DNA of 64,000 bases. Origin: Sphingomonadales bacterium (lineage in GTDB: Bacteria; Pseudomonadota; Alphaproteobacteria; Sphingomonadales; Sphingomonadaceae). This document shows, one piece after another, positions 28,222-36,318 of the stretch. Where the stretch lies: the NCBI GenBank assembly GCA_027490095.1, contig JAIXYT010000004.1, positions 24,148 to 88,147 on the forward strand, written 5' to 3'. A program made the translations under genes and the position numbers. Each line of letters starts with the position of its first letter. The first letter of the stretch is position 1. The notes under the pieces are model-generated. The model was given only the letters and a program-made list of their open reading frames with translations, had not been told where the DNA came from and searched no databases.

Positions 28222-30618
28222 CTAGTCTGCGGACTTCTCGCGCGGGAGTTCGAGCCCGAAGACGGACCCCTTGCCCTCTTCCGAGGTCACGGTCACCCGC
28301 CCGCGATGGCGCTCCACCACCGCCTTCACGAAGGCAAGGCCCAGGCCGGCTCCGGGCGCTGCGGCGGCCGCGGGCGCGCCTTCCGGGGGCGCCAGCCGGC
28401 GGAAGGGCTCGAACAGCTTGCCGAGATCCTCGGCTGCAATGCCGCGGCCTTCGTCGGCGATCTCGACGATCACCTTCGATGTCGTCACCCGGACCCGCGC
28501 CTCCACCCGGGTCCGCTCGTCGCTGTACTTGATCGCATTGCCGATGAGGTTGGTGACAGCCCGTGTCAGGAGAGCGCGATCGCCGGTGACCCAGGCCTCT
28601 TCCTCGGGCACATCCGAAACGATGCGGATGCGCTTTGCATCCGCAAGCGGCCACAGGTCGTCGACCGCATCGAGCACGGCTTCGGACAGGTTGAAGCCCT
28701 CGGCCATGAAGCGGCCGCTCTCGGCACGGGCAAGGTGCACGAAATCGTCCGCGAGCCCCAGGGTCTGGTGGGCATAGCGCTCGAGGCGGCGCGCCAACTC
28801 GGGCGGCACCTTGTGGCCTTCGGCTTCCAGGACTGCCAGGATCGAGGCCTGGGGCGCCCGCATGTCATGGGTCAGAAGCCGCAGGGCATCCTCGCGCTGG
28901 CGTTCCGAGGCGCGAAGCTCGGTGATGTCGGCAAAGCGGCTGATCCAGCCCAATGGGCGGCGTTCGGCGTCGGTGAAGAAGGCGACGCGGATCTCGAGGC
29001 TCGTCCCGTCGGCAAGCCGGGTCTCGTAGCCGCTGTCGGGTGGCAGGGTCCGCGCCTGCATGGCCGCAAGCAGTTCGACGGCCCGGGGATCGGGCAGTCT
29101 CGGATCAAAGTCCAGCGCCCGGAACAGGTCCGACAGGGGTCGGCCGAGCAGGGCGCCGGGAAGGCGCGCGGCGAACAGCGCATCGGCTGCATCATTCGCG
29201 ATCACCACCTGCCCCTCGAGATCCGACACCACGGCGGCGTCGGGCAGGCTGTCGAGCGACTGGGCGATGAACTGCCGGAGATCGCGGACATCGCGGATGG
29301 CCTCGTGCATCAGCACGATCTGCTTTTCCACCGGGTCGCCCTGCAGGACCTGCCGCTGGCGCGGGAGCACGTCGGGCTCGGACCTGAGCTCGCGAAGCTC
29401 GGCGACCATGTAGCGGCTGGCGAGATCGAGCCTGCGCCAGCCCCAGAGCGGATAGATGAGACCGATCGCGATCAGCGCAAGCGCGGGCGGCAGCCAGACG
29501 CGGAAGATGGCAAGGGCCACCATCGACACGAAGAAGACCGCAAAGGCCAGCGCAATGCCCAGCCACAGGTTGATGCGCGGCCCCAGGAACAAGAGGCTCA
29601 TCATCAGGGCCCAGACCGGCAGCAGCGAATAGCCGAGCCAGACAAGGCCCGGAACCGGACGGATCATCCGCCCGGACAGCAGGCTGTCGACATAGTTGGC
29701 GTGCAGTTCGACGCCCGCCATGGTCTCAAGCGTGCCCGACATGGGGGTGGAAAAGCGGTCGCCCATGCCGGCGGCCGTCGCACCCACCAGGATGACCCGC
29801 CCGCGGATCACCTCGGCAGGGACCCGGCCCTCCAGCACGTCGACGAAGCTCAGCTGCGGATAGGTGCCCGATGGTCCGGCAAAGGGAATGAGGTTGCGCG
29901 ACCGGGCATAGACCGGCGCCTCGGCCTCGGGAACGGCGGCTGCCAGCAGGCCGGTATCGCCGGTCACGAGGGCGGCGAGCGATTCCGACATGTGGCGATC
30001 CCGCCGGCCCTGCGCATCCGACAGGATGTCGATGCCGCGAACCACGCCGTCGCGATCGGGCCGGGTGGTCACATGGCCGGAGGCACGGGCAGCCCGGGCC
30101 AGGTCCGGTGCCGGGGGGACGCGCAGCGCAGGCGCCCCGTTGGGGCCCGGGACCTCGATGTAGGAGGCAAGCACGACCTTCCCGCTGCGGGCAAGCGAAG
30201 CGGCAAGTGCGGCGTCGCCGGTCGGTGCCGAGGGCTCGGGGAACAGCACGTCATAGCCGATCGCCTCGGCGCCCGCGGTTCCCAGCTGGTCGATCAGGCG
30301 CGCGTGCACGTCCCGGTTCCATGGCCATCGGCCGATCTCGGACTGGCTCCGGTTGTCGATCGCCACGATCAGGACCCGCTGGCTCGCCGGCGGCGGATTC
30401 AGCCGGAGAATGAGGTCGTAGACCAGATTGTCGGCCCGCACCGGCGGCGAGACGAGGCTGATGCCGATGATCGCAAGCGTTGCGATCGCCAGTACGGCCC
30501 ACCATTCGACGACCATGCGCCGGCTCTGGAAACTCAGCTCGCCGGAAACCCGCGCAGCCATTGCGCTGGACGGGGGGTCCGCCGGAACCAGGGCTTGGGG
30601 GCGATCCAGCATGTTCAT
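28222..30618 (-). CDS. CHASE2-domain sensor histidine kinase with PAS
   Basis: 798 residues. One N-terminal helix (~40-58), an extracytoplasmic CHASE2 domain (~60-320: RVLIVAIDNRSQSEIGRWPWNRD, IGYDVLFPEPSA, GRVILVGATAAGMGD), three to four helices (~325-410), a PAS-like region (~450-560), then the kinase. The phosphoacceptor is His584 in LLTHDMRAPQ; the ATP lobe has NLIGNAIKYS, DEGRGI and GAGLGLAFV. The HDMR box is a variant of the usual HELR. Likely partner is the OmpR-type regulator two genes upstream; the LysM-FecR protein between them may be its periplasmic ligand. Confidence 0.92.
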   Translation of the reverse strand: MNMLDRPQALVPADPPSSAMAARVSGELSFQSRRMVVEWWAVLAIATLAIIGISLVSPPVRADNLVYDLILRLNPPPASQRVLIVAIDNRSQSEIGRWPWNRDVHARLIDQLGTAGAEAIGYDVLFPEPSAPTGDAALAASLARSGKVVLASYIEVPGPNGAPALRVPPAPDLARAARASGHVTTRPDRDGVVRGIDILSDAQGRRDRHMSESLAALVTGDTGLLAAAVPEAEAPVYARSRNLIPFAGPSGTYPQLSFVDVLEGRVPAEVIRGRVILVGATAAGMGDRFSTPMSGTLETMAGVELHANYVDSLLSGRMIRPVPGLVWLGYSLLPVWALMMSLLFLGPRINLWLGIALAFAVFFVSMVALAIFRVWLPPALALIAIGLIYPLWGWRRLDLASRYMVAELRELRSEPDVLPRQRQVLQGDPVEKQIVLMHEAIRDVRDLRQFIAQSLDSLPDAAVVSDLEGQVVIANDAADALFAARLPGALLGRPLSDLFRALDFDPRLPDPRAVELLAAMQARTLPPDSGYETRLADGTSLEIRVAFFTDAERRPLGWISRFADITELRASERQREDALRLLTHDMRAPQASILAVLEAEGHKVPPELARRLERYAHQTLGLADDFVHLARAESGRFMAEGFNLSEAVLDAVDDLWPLADAKRIRIVSDVPEEEAWVTGDRALLTRAVTNLIGNAIKYSDERTRVEARVRVTTSKVIVEIADEGRGIAAEDLGKLFEPFRRLAPPEGAPAAAAAPGAGLGLAFVKAVVERHRGRVTVTSEEGKGSVFGLELPREKSAD

Positions 30619-30684
30619 CGGTGTGTATCGCTAGGCCTCGCAGGGCCCGCACTCAAGCCCGACCGCGGCCCCGGCCCTTTCGGC

Positions 30685-32814
30685 TCAGCCGACCCGACCG
30701 GTGGCGCGCGCCCGACGCCGTCGAAGCGCAAAGCCCGAAATGCCGAAACCCGCGATCAGCATGACCCAGCTGGCCGGCTCCGGAATGGCACCGGCGTTGC
30801 CGCCGCCCGGACGGGGGAGCCCGCCGGGCGGGTCTCCTCCACCGATCCATGTCGGCGGGGGCGGCGCGCCCGGTTGTGGTGCAGGGTCGACGGGAATGAT
30901 CACCGGGCCCGGATCGGACCCGGTGTCAGGATCGGATTCGGACTGGGAAGGCTTGGAAAGATCGGGGCCTGGTGCCGGCCCGGAAGAGCCAGGCCCCTCG
31001 CCGGCATCACCACCGGTTCCGCCAGTGCCGCCGGTTCCGCCGGTGCCGCCGGTACCGCCCGCTCCACCAATGCCGCCGAGGCCGCCCGATCCGCCGGTAC
31101 CGCCAGGCTCACCAATGCCTCCCGGCCCACCGATGCCGCCCGGCCCACCGATACCGCCCGGTCCGCCAGTGCCGCCCAGTCCGCCAGTGCCGCCGGCTCC
31201 GCCAGTGCCGCCGCCCGGGCCGGCACCGCCGCCAGTTCCCGTACCGGAGCCGGAACCGCCGCCGAAGCCGCCACCACCGCCGCCGCCGCCGCCGAAGCCG
31301 CCGCCGCCTGATCCTCCACCGCCGCCGCCGCCGCCGGCACCACCGCCGCCGCCGCCGCCCGATCCGCCAAAACCACCGGTTCCGCCGCTGCCGGTCCCAC
31401 CGGAGCCGCCGCCACCGGTTCCGCCACCAGAACCGCCGGATCCACCGCCGCCGGTCCCACCGCCGCCTGCGTCGCCGCCAAATCCGCCGCCGCCCGGCGG
31501 CAGGAGCGAACCCGCGCCGAAGCCGTCGTCGGCCGGCAGCACGGGATCGTCACCGCCTCCGGCGCCACCGCCCGATCCGCCGGCACCACCGCCGAAGCCG
31601 CCCGCGCCGGCAGCGGCAAGCAGCAGTTCGCCACTGCCGCTGTTGTTCCGTTCGAACCAGCTGAACTCCGTCTGTTCCGTTCCCAGCTCGGAAATCTGTT
31701 GGCGCAGCGCAGATTGCTGGCGCTCCAGCGCTGCCTGCTGGTTGCCGACCCAGCTGCGCTCGAACAGGATCGGTTCGGCGGGCGCCCCGCTCAGGCCGAG
31801 CGCATCCAGCGCAAAGGCGCGGACATGGTATTTTCCGTCGGGCACGCCTTCGAACGTCGCCGTGGTGCCATCGATCTCGACGCTTCCGACACGGTCGGTG
31901 AAGCCGGCATCCGCTGCGATCTCGACCCGGTAGCGCACGGCACCGGCGACAGGGCGGACCCGGAACGTCACCTGCTCGGCGTCCTGCACGCGTTCGGGTG
32001 TTTCAACCGCCGGCGCCGGCAGCAGGGCGATCGGCCTCGTCGCACCGGTGTTCGTGGTCATGTTGCCGAAGCCTGCGCGCAGCAGCACATCCTCGATCCC
32101 GCCCTTGCGCTGCACCGCGACCTTGCCTTCGGTCACGGCGGTCAGGGCCCGCATCTCGCCGGGCGTGTAGGTGACGACGAACTGGGTTCCCCGCACGGCC
32201 GCCACTGCCACCGGGGTGGTGATGAGGAAGCGCGACGCCGGGTTCGACATCGGGGTCACCCGCGCCTCTGACCGCCCCTGTTCCAGCGTGAACCGCCGGT
32301 CGATCGAGTCGGACATCGGAACCTGGCGCAGGCGCGCCAGCCGGATGCGGCTGGCCGAGGGCAGAGAGACCTGGCTTCTGTCCGGAAGGGACAGGGTGGC
32401 ATAGCCGTTGGGCCCGGTCTCGACGATATCGCCTTCGGACAGGGTCATGCCCTTCATCACCGGGATCGCTGCGGTCTTGCGGACGATCCGCACGTCGCCG
32501 CGGAACGCCGCCAGCTCGGCCGTGATCGGGCTGGTCTTCAACCAGCCGGACCTGAGCCTGAGCGCCGTTCCCGGCGCAAGGGCGTCTGGGTCCTTCACCT
32601 TGTTGAGCGCCATGGCAGGGCGCCAGTCCTCGGGGTTGGTGAACCAGCGCTTGGCCAGCCCCTTCAGCGTGTCACCCTGCTTCGTCGTGTAGACGATGAT
32701 CTCGTCCGTCGCCTCGAGCTGCGCACGCTGCCGTTGCTCCAGGCGCGCGCCGTTCGGCATCGCCGGAGCGGTGGCCGCCAGAAGCAGCAGCAGGGACGGA
32801 ACGGCGCGGCGCAT
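30685..32814 (-). CDS. LysM-FecR protein with glycine-rich tail and PEP-CTERM anchor
   Basis: 709 residues. Signal peptide; LysM-like domain (~38-90, VYTTKQGDTLKGLAKRW, TNPEDWRPAMALN); FecR domain (~105-215, GDIVETGPNGYATLSLPDRSQVSL, RFLITTPVAVAAVRGTQFVV); fibronectin-like segment (~275-345); short coiled coil (QQAALERQQSALRQQISEL); ~240 residues of Gly-rich sequence (~395-640); then PEPASWVMLIAGFGISGFALRRRR as sorting signal. FecR domains transduce envelope signals; LysM binds peptidoglycan. Placed between a response regulator and a CHASE2 kinase, so a sensory or cell-wall-attached role is likely. Start 32814 is the first ATG; RR stop lies 5 bases upstream. Confidence 0.85.
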   Translation of the reverse strand: MRRAVPSLLLLLAATAPAMPNGARLEQRQRAQLEATDEIIVYTTKQGDTLKGLAKRWFTNPEDWRPAMALNKVKDPDALAPGTALRLRSGWLKTSPITAELAAFRGDVRIVRKTAAIPVMKGMTLSEGDIVETGPNGYATLSLPDRSQVSLPSASRIRLARLRQVPMSDSIDRRFTLEQGRSEARVTPMSNPASRFLITTPVAVAAVRGTQFVVTYTPGEMRALTAVTEGKVAVQRKGGIEDVLLRAGFGNMTTNTGATRPIALLPAPAVETPERVQDAEQVTFRVRPVAGAVRYRVEIAADAGFTDRVGSVEIDGTTATFEGVPDGKYHVRAFALDALGLSGAPAEPILFERSWVGNQQAALERQQSALRQQISELGTEQTEFSWFERNNSGSGELLLAAAGAGGFGGGAGGSGGGAGGGDDPVLPADDGFGAGSLLPPGGGGFGGDAGGGGTGGGGSGGSGGGTGGGGSGGTGSGGTGGFGGSGGGGGGGAGGGGGGGGSGGGGFGGGGGGGGGFGGGSGSGTGTGGGAGPGGGTGGAGGTGGLGGTGGPGGIGGPGGIGGPGGIGEPGGTGGSGGLGGIGGAGGTGGTGGTGGTGGTGGDAGEGPGSSGPAPGPDLSKPSQSESDPDTGSDPGPVIIPVDPAPQPGAPPPPTWIGGGDPPGGLPRPGGGNAGAIPEPASWVMLIAGFGISGFALRRRRARATGRVG
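31005..31615 (-). repeat. Glycine-rich low-complexity coding repeat
   Basis: Roughly 600 bases of GGX/GGT codon repeats encode runs such as GGTGGTGGTGG, GGIGGPGG and GGGFGGGGGG. The DNA on the plus strand reads as iterated CCGCC/ACCGCC. Such tracts change length by slippage. It lies wholly inside the LysM-FecR gene and is the only long low-complexity tract in the window. Confidence 0.9.
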
Positions 32815-32819
32815 GGAGT

Positions 32820-33551
32820 TTACGCCGCGTCCTCGACGCGCTCGACTGCCTGCAGGGCGTTGGTGGGTTCCAGCCGGTAACCGTAGGAATAGACCGGCAG
32901 CACCCGATAGCCGTTCTCGGCCCGGAGATTGAGCTTGGAGCGGATGCGCGAGACATGGGCGTCGAGCGTGCGGGTCTCCGCCTCGGGGCTCTGGCCCCAG
33001 ATGCTCTCCAGCAGGTAGCTGCGCGACAGGGGACGCGACATGTTCTCGAACAGCATCAGCGCAAGCGCGATTTCCTTTGCCGTCAGCTTCACGGCCTCGC
33101 CGTGCACGGTGACCGTCTCGGTCGGCACATCGAAGCTGTAGACGCCCCAGCTGGCGGCAGTGCGTTGCGGCTTGTTGAGCTGGGCGCGCCGAAGCGCGGC
33201 CTCGACACGGGCCATGAACACCGCAGCGTTCAGCGGCTTGACGATGTAGTCGTCGGCGCCTGCCGCCAGACCCATGACGACATCCTCGTCGTCGGCCCGG
33301 CTCGTGATCATCAGGATGGGCAGGTTGGCGTGCTGCCCCTGCCGGACGGTCTCCAGAACCTCGATGCCGGACATGCCGGGCATGTTCCAGTCGATGATCA
33401 GCAGATCGAAGGTGTCCTGGCGCAGACGGTTGATAAGCGTGCGCCCCTGGTGGAACACCTCGCAGTGGTGACCAGCGTCCGCCAGCAGCTTCGCCACCAG
33501 CTCCGTCTGGGCCTTGTCATCATCGAGTACGGCACAGCGCATGTTCGGCAT
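32820..33551 (-). CDS. OmpR/PhoB-type response regulator
   Basis: 243 residues: receiver domain with acidic pocket DDD at residues 10-12, phosphoacceptor Asp54 in IIDWNMPG, signal Lys105 in DYIVKPLNAA; C-terminal winged helix with TAKEIALALMLFENMSRPLSRSYLLESIWG and DAHVSRIRSKL. First gene of a minus-strand operon that continues with the LysM-FecR gene (5-base gap) and the CHASE2 kinase. An ATG nine bases downstream is an alternative start. Confidence 0.93.
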   Translation of the reverse strand: MPNMRCAVLDDDKAQTELVAKLLADAGHHCEVFHQGRTLINRLRQDTFDLLIIDWNMPGMSGIEVLETVRQGQHANLPILMITSRADDEDVVMGLAAGADDYIVKPLNAAVFMARVEAALRRAQLNKPQRTAASWGVYSFDVPTETVTVHGEAVKLTAKEIALALMLFENMSRPLSRSYLLESIWGQSPEAETRTLDAHVSRIRSKLNLRAENGYRVLPVYSYGYRLEPTNALQAVERVEDAA

Positions 33552-34066
33552 CCTGACCCTTATTACGTTCCATCCGGCGCTTCGTTGAAAGGACGCCGGT
33601 TGATCAACCCCCGTGGTTTACCACACGGGCGACACGTTAACTGTAAACTTCTGAGACATTCGGCGCAACGTCCTTCCATCAGGAGTGAAACAAGTCCGTC
33701 CAACCTGTGCTTTTTGCGCAACTTTTTATCAGATTGCTCAATATGGCACCAGGGGTGCAATCACTGCATCGACACGGCGGCGACCGGGTCAGGCACGCGT
33801 CACCCGGCGTGCATGGGCCGACTCAGGGGCCGGAATGGGGCGGCTGCGTGTCAAAAAAACGCCGCATGCGTGCGTTTCGGGCCGTTTTGCCGTTTGACGG
33901 CGCGAAAAAGCGGTGAAAAGAGGGGGCTCACAAGGGTCGTGCGCGGAAGTGCCCCGCCGGCCATTGCAGCAGGGCCCCGGCATGTAACGGTTCGGGGCCG
34001 TATGACGTAACGACCGGCCGCCCGCTCGGGTTGTTGCCGGCAAGGGTATCAAGGGAGAGGGACACA
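33552..34066. other. Noncoding region between divergent response regulator and SWIB genes
   Basis: About 515 bases without a convincing gene; the short open frames in it have no recognisable sequence and atypical composition. It is visibly more AT-rich than its surroundings near 33700-33740 and 33850-33900 (A-tract TCAAAAAAAC, and TTTTTGCGCAACTTTTTATC), which fits a promoter region for both directions. A GTTAAC element lies near 33636. No RNA gene could be recognised. Confidence 0.6.
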
Positions 34067-34321
34067 ATGGCCGACAAGAAACCGAACGCACTCCAGACTC
34101 CGCTGACCCCGTCGGCAGAGCTCGCCGCCATCGTCGGCAGCGCGAAGCTTGCCCGTGGCGAGGTGGTCAAGAAGGTGTGGGACTACATCAAGGCCAACAA
34201 TCTGCAGGATCCGAAGGACAAGCGTCGCATCAACGCCGATGCCAAGCTGAAGCCGATCTTCGGGGTGGACAGCGTGACCATGTTCGAAATGAACAAGCAC
34301 CTGGCCAAGCATCTGAGCTGA
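34067..34321 (+). CDS. SWIB/MDM2-domain protein
   Basis: 84 residues, almost entirely one SWIB domain: PLTPSAELAAIVGSAKLARGEV, VWDYIKANNLQDPKDKRRIN, DAKLKPIFGVDSVTMFEMNKHLAKHL. In eukaryotes the fold belongs to SWI/SNF and MDM2; free-standing bacterial versions (Chlamydia, alphaproteobacteria) have no settled function, possibly with DNA topology. Start has GGGAGAGG nearby. Followed by a strong terminator, so it is a monocistronic unit. Confidence 0.93.
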   Translation: MADKKPNALQTPLTPSAELAAIVGSAKLARGEVVKKVWDYIKANNLQDPKDKRRINADAKLKPIFGVDSVTMFEMNKHLAKHLS

Positions 34322-34381
34322 GGCATGCGATACCGGCCCAGGCGGCCGGCTGCGATGCGCGCCTCGCAGGAGGCACCGGGA

Positions 34382-34416
34382 GGGCGGAGCCGAAAGGTTC
34401 CGCCCTTCGTTCGTTT
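34382..34416 (+). terminator. Rho-independent terminator after the SWIB gene
   Basis: Ten-base-pair stem (34382-34391 with 34396-34405, one G-U pair) closed by a GAAA tetraloop and followed by TTCGTTCGTTT. Lies 60 bases after the SWIB stop; T-run only on the plus side. Confidence 0.8.
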
Positions 34417-34451
34417 CCGCCCGGACCGGCTGGCCGACCCGCGCTGCAGGT

Positions 34452-35582
34452 TCAAGCCTGCGCTGCCCTTCGGATCGCAGCCGGTGACAAGCGGGTCAGC
34501 CGCGCACCGAGCCCGAGCAGGGCCGGCGCTGCTGCAAGCAGCGACGCCGCCCGGTCCCGCCAGGCGCCATCCGCGCTTGCCCGCTGCAGCCAGGTGGCCC
34601 TTGCCACCGCGCGCCCTGCATCCTGCGCCAGCCGACGGTAATAGGCCCCCTGCCCTGCCCCGGTCAGGCGCGCAGTGGCCGCAAGCCGGGCGCTGTGCAG
34701 CGCCAGGCTCATCCCGTCGCCCGTGAAGCTGGGGATGACAGCCGCCTGGTCGCCCAGGCGCCACCCGGGTTCCGGGCCCGAGGGCCGGTGCAGGAACCCG
34801 TAGGGTACGCCCGAAATCGCCAGCGGACGGTCCAGAAGCGGCACCGCACCCTGCAACCGTTCGCCCAGGTGCGGCACTTCGCCAGACAGGTCGGCGATCA
34901 GCGCGGCGAAATCCCCGTCCAGCCGCTTCCACCGATCGGGCGAGACCAGAAAGCACAGGTTGGCTGCGTCCCGCTCCACCATCTGCAGGCCGGCATAACC
35001 GCCTTCGAACAGGATCAGCTCCACATGGCCCGACAACGCGGCGCGCTGTGCCGGAGTCAGCCGGAAATAGGCCTTGAAGCCCAGCTGGTGATTGAGCGTG
35101 CCGGTGCCATCCCGCCCGACGCCCCGAAGATTGTGCTTGCCCGTCGCGACGAACAGCGTTTCCGGCCGCAGGGCAGCGTGGGGCGCCACGACGGTGCCGT
35201 CGGCCAGCACCTCGCGCACGGTGATCCCGCGCTCGACCTCGACGCCGGCGGCAGCTGCCGCGTCCAGCATGGCAGCATCGAGCGCACGTCGCGTGACGGA
35301 GCGGGCCGTGAACCCAAGTCGACCGACGGCAGACCGACGCGCCGTCACCAGCCGCACCCGGTCGATGGCAACGGCCCCCAAGCTGTCGAGTTCGATCCCG
35401 AGGTCGGCAAGCCAGGCTTGCGCCTCCCAGCTCAGGAACTCGCCGCAGATCTTGTGGGCGGGCACCCGCTCCCGGTCCCACAGGGCAACCGGCTGTCCGG
35501 CGCGCGCAAGCCAGATGGCGGCTGCCGGCCCTGCCAGCCCGCCCCCCACCACCAGGGTCCCGGCCATGGCCCTCGCCGTCAT
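34452..35582 (-). CDS. FAD-dependent oxidoreductase (geranylgeranyl reductase-like) in type III PKS operon
   Basis: 376 residues. FAD-binding VVGGGLAGPAAAIWLARAG, an early HKICGEFLSWEA motif (cysteine-glutamate segment of the geranylgeranyl reductase/halogenase-type family), and GDQAAVIPSFTGDGMSLALHSA as the second FAD motif. Analogous flavoproteins hydroxylate or reduce lipid or aromatic products in PKS clusters. Last gene of a three-gene operon; its ATG overlaps the methyltransferase stop (ATGA). Substrate not determinable by eye. Confidence 0.8.
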   Translation of the reverse strand: MTARAMAGTLVVGGGLAGPAAAIWLARAGQPVALWDRERVPAHKICGEFLSWEAQAWLADLGIELDSLGAVAIDRVRLVTARRSAVGRLGFTARSVTRRALDAAMLDAAAAAGVEVERGITVREVLADGTVVAPHAALRPETLFVATGKHNLRGVGRDGTGTLNHQLGFKAYFRLTPAQRAALSGHVELILFEGGYAGLQMVERDAANLCFLVSPDRWKRLDGDFAALIADLSGEVPHLGERLQGAVPLLDRPLAISGVPYGFLHRPSGPEPGWRLGDQAAVIPSFTGDGMSLALHSARLAATARLTGAGQGAYYRRLAQDAGRAVARATWLQRASADGAWRDRAASLLAAAPALLGLGARLTRLSPAAIRRAAQA

Positions 35583-36307
35583 TCCGGAACCGCTGCGCCC
35601 TTCAGGCGACCCACGCACAGGCGAAACAGCGGATGCCAGCGCACGGCGGCGTCCCCGATGGCGGCCTCGGCCAGCATGTGGTGCCAGTCCGCCGGCACGA
35701 AGGCCCGGCGCACCGACAGCGCGCCGTCATGCCGGACGCAGGGGTGCCAGCGCGCCACGAAGGCAAGTGCGGAAAAGCCACCCCAGGCGAACCAGTGCCG
35801 GTGCAGGTCGTTCACGAACCAGCCGTGGGACGCGGTTGCCTCCTGCCAGCGCAGCAGGCGGATCACGTCGGGCGTGGGCAGATGGTGGGTGAAGAGCGCG
35901 CTGATGATGGCGTGCGGACGCTCGGCCGGTGCCCAGTCGAACAGGTCGCCCTCGTGCCAGGTGATTTCCATATCACCGGGCGTCCGCGCCTGCGCCAGCG
36001 TGCGGCAACGCGGGTTCATGTCCACCCCCGTCAGCCGCGGCCGGAAGCCCCGCTCCGTCGCCCAGCGGTGGATCCGCCGCAGCATCCCGCCCTGCCCATA
36101 GCCAAGGTCGGCCACCCTCAGTTCGCTGCCGGCCGGCCACCCTTGCGTCAGGCGGCCCAGAAAGCCCAAGGTCGGCGGCGCTGCGAGCGTCACCAGGTTC
36201 ACCGTTTCCAGATCATCCAGAACTGCGGCGAAATCCTCCAGCGGATAGTCGCGCACATCCATCCATTCGGGCTCGTCAGCCCGCACGGAAAAGTCCGGCC
36301 AGGCCAT
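35579..36307 (-). CDS. Class I SAM-dependent methyltransferase in type III PKS operon
   Basis: 242 residues. Motif I is RVADLGYGQGGMLRRIHRWA, motif II region LTGVDMNPRC, and a post-motif stretch ISALFTHHLPTPDVIRLLRWQE. Soluble, no membrane segment. Located 11 bases after the polyketide synthase and overlapping the flavoprotein gene, so it probably O- or C-methylates the polyketide product. The LGYGQGG form of motif I is somewhat unusual versus D.G.G.G. Confidence 0.8.
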   Translation of the reverse strand: MAWPDFSVRADEPEWMDVRDYPLEDFAAVLDDLETVNLVTLAAPPTLGFLGRLTQGWPAGSELRVADLGYGQGGMLRRIHRWATERGFRPRLTGVDMNPRCRTLAQARTPGDMEITWHEGDLFDWAPAERPHAIISALFTHHLPTPDVIRLLRWQEATASHGWFVNDLHRHWFAWGGFSALAFVARWHPCVRHDGALSVRRAFVPADWHHMLAEAAIGDAAVRWHPLFRLCVGRLKGAAVPE

Positions 36308-36318
36308 GGTGGCTGCGG

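Noticed and set aside
28132..31311. A 1059-residue plus-strand frame across the CHASE2 kinase and glycine-rich gene
   Set aside because: Composition mirrors the real minus-strand genes; the C-terminal Ala/Ser run is the complement of the Gly-rich repeat.
31005..31615. CRISPR array suggested by regular short repeats
   Set aside because: Units are codon-periodic, with no constant repeat/spacer structure, and lie inside a coding frame.
30701..31933. A proline-rich 410-residue plus-strand frame
   Set aside because: PPxP runs are the antisense reading of the Gly-rich tract in the LysM-FecR gene, which has proper domains and signals.
33563..33760. A 65-residue minus-strand frame upstream of the response regulator
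   Set aside because: No ribosome site, no homology feature, lies in the regulatory gap.
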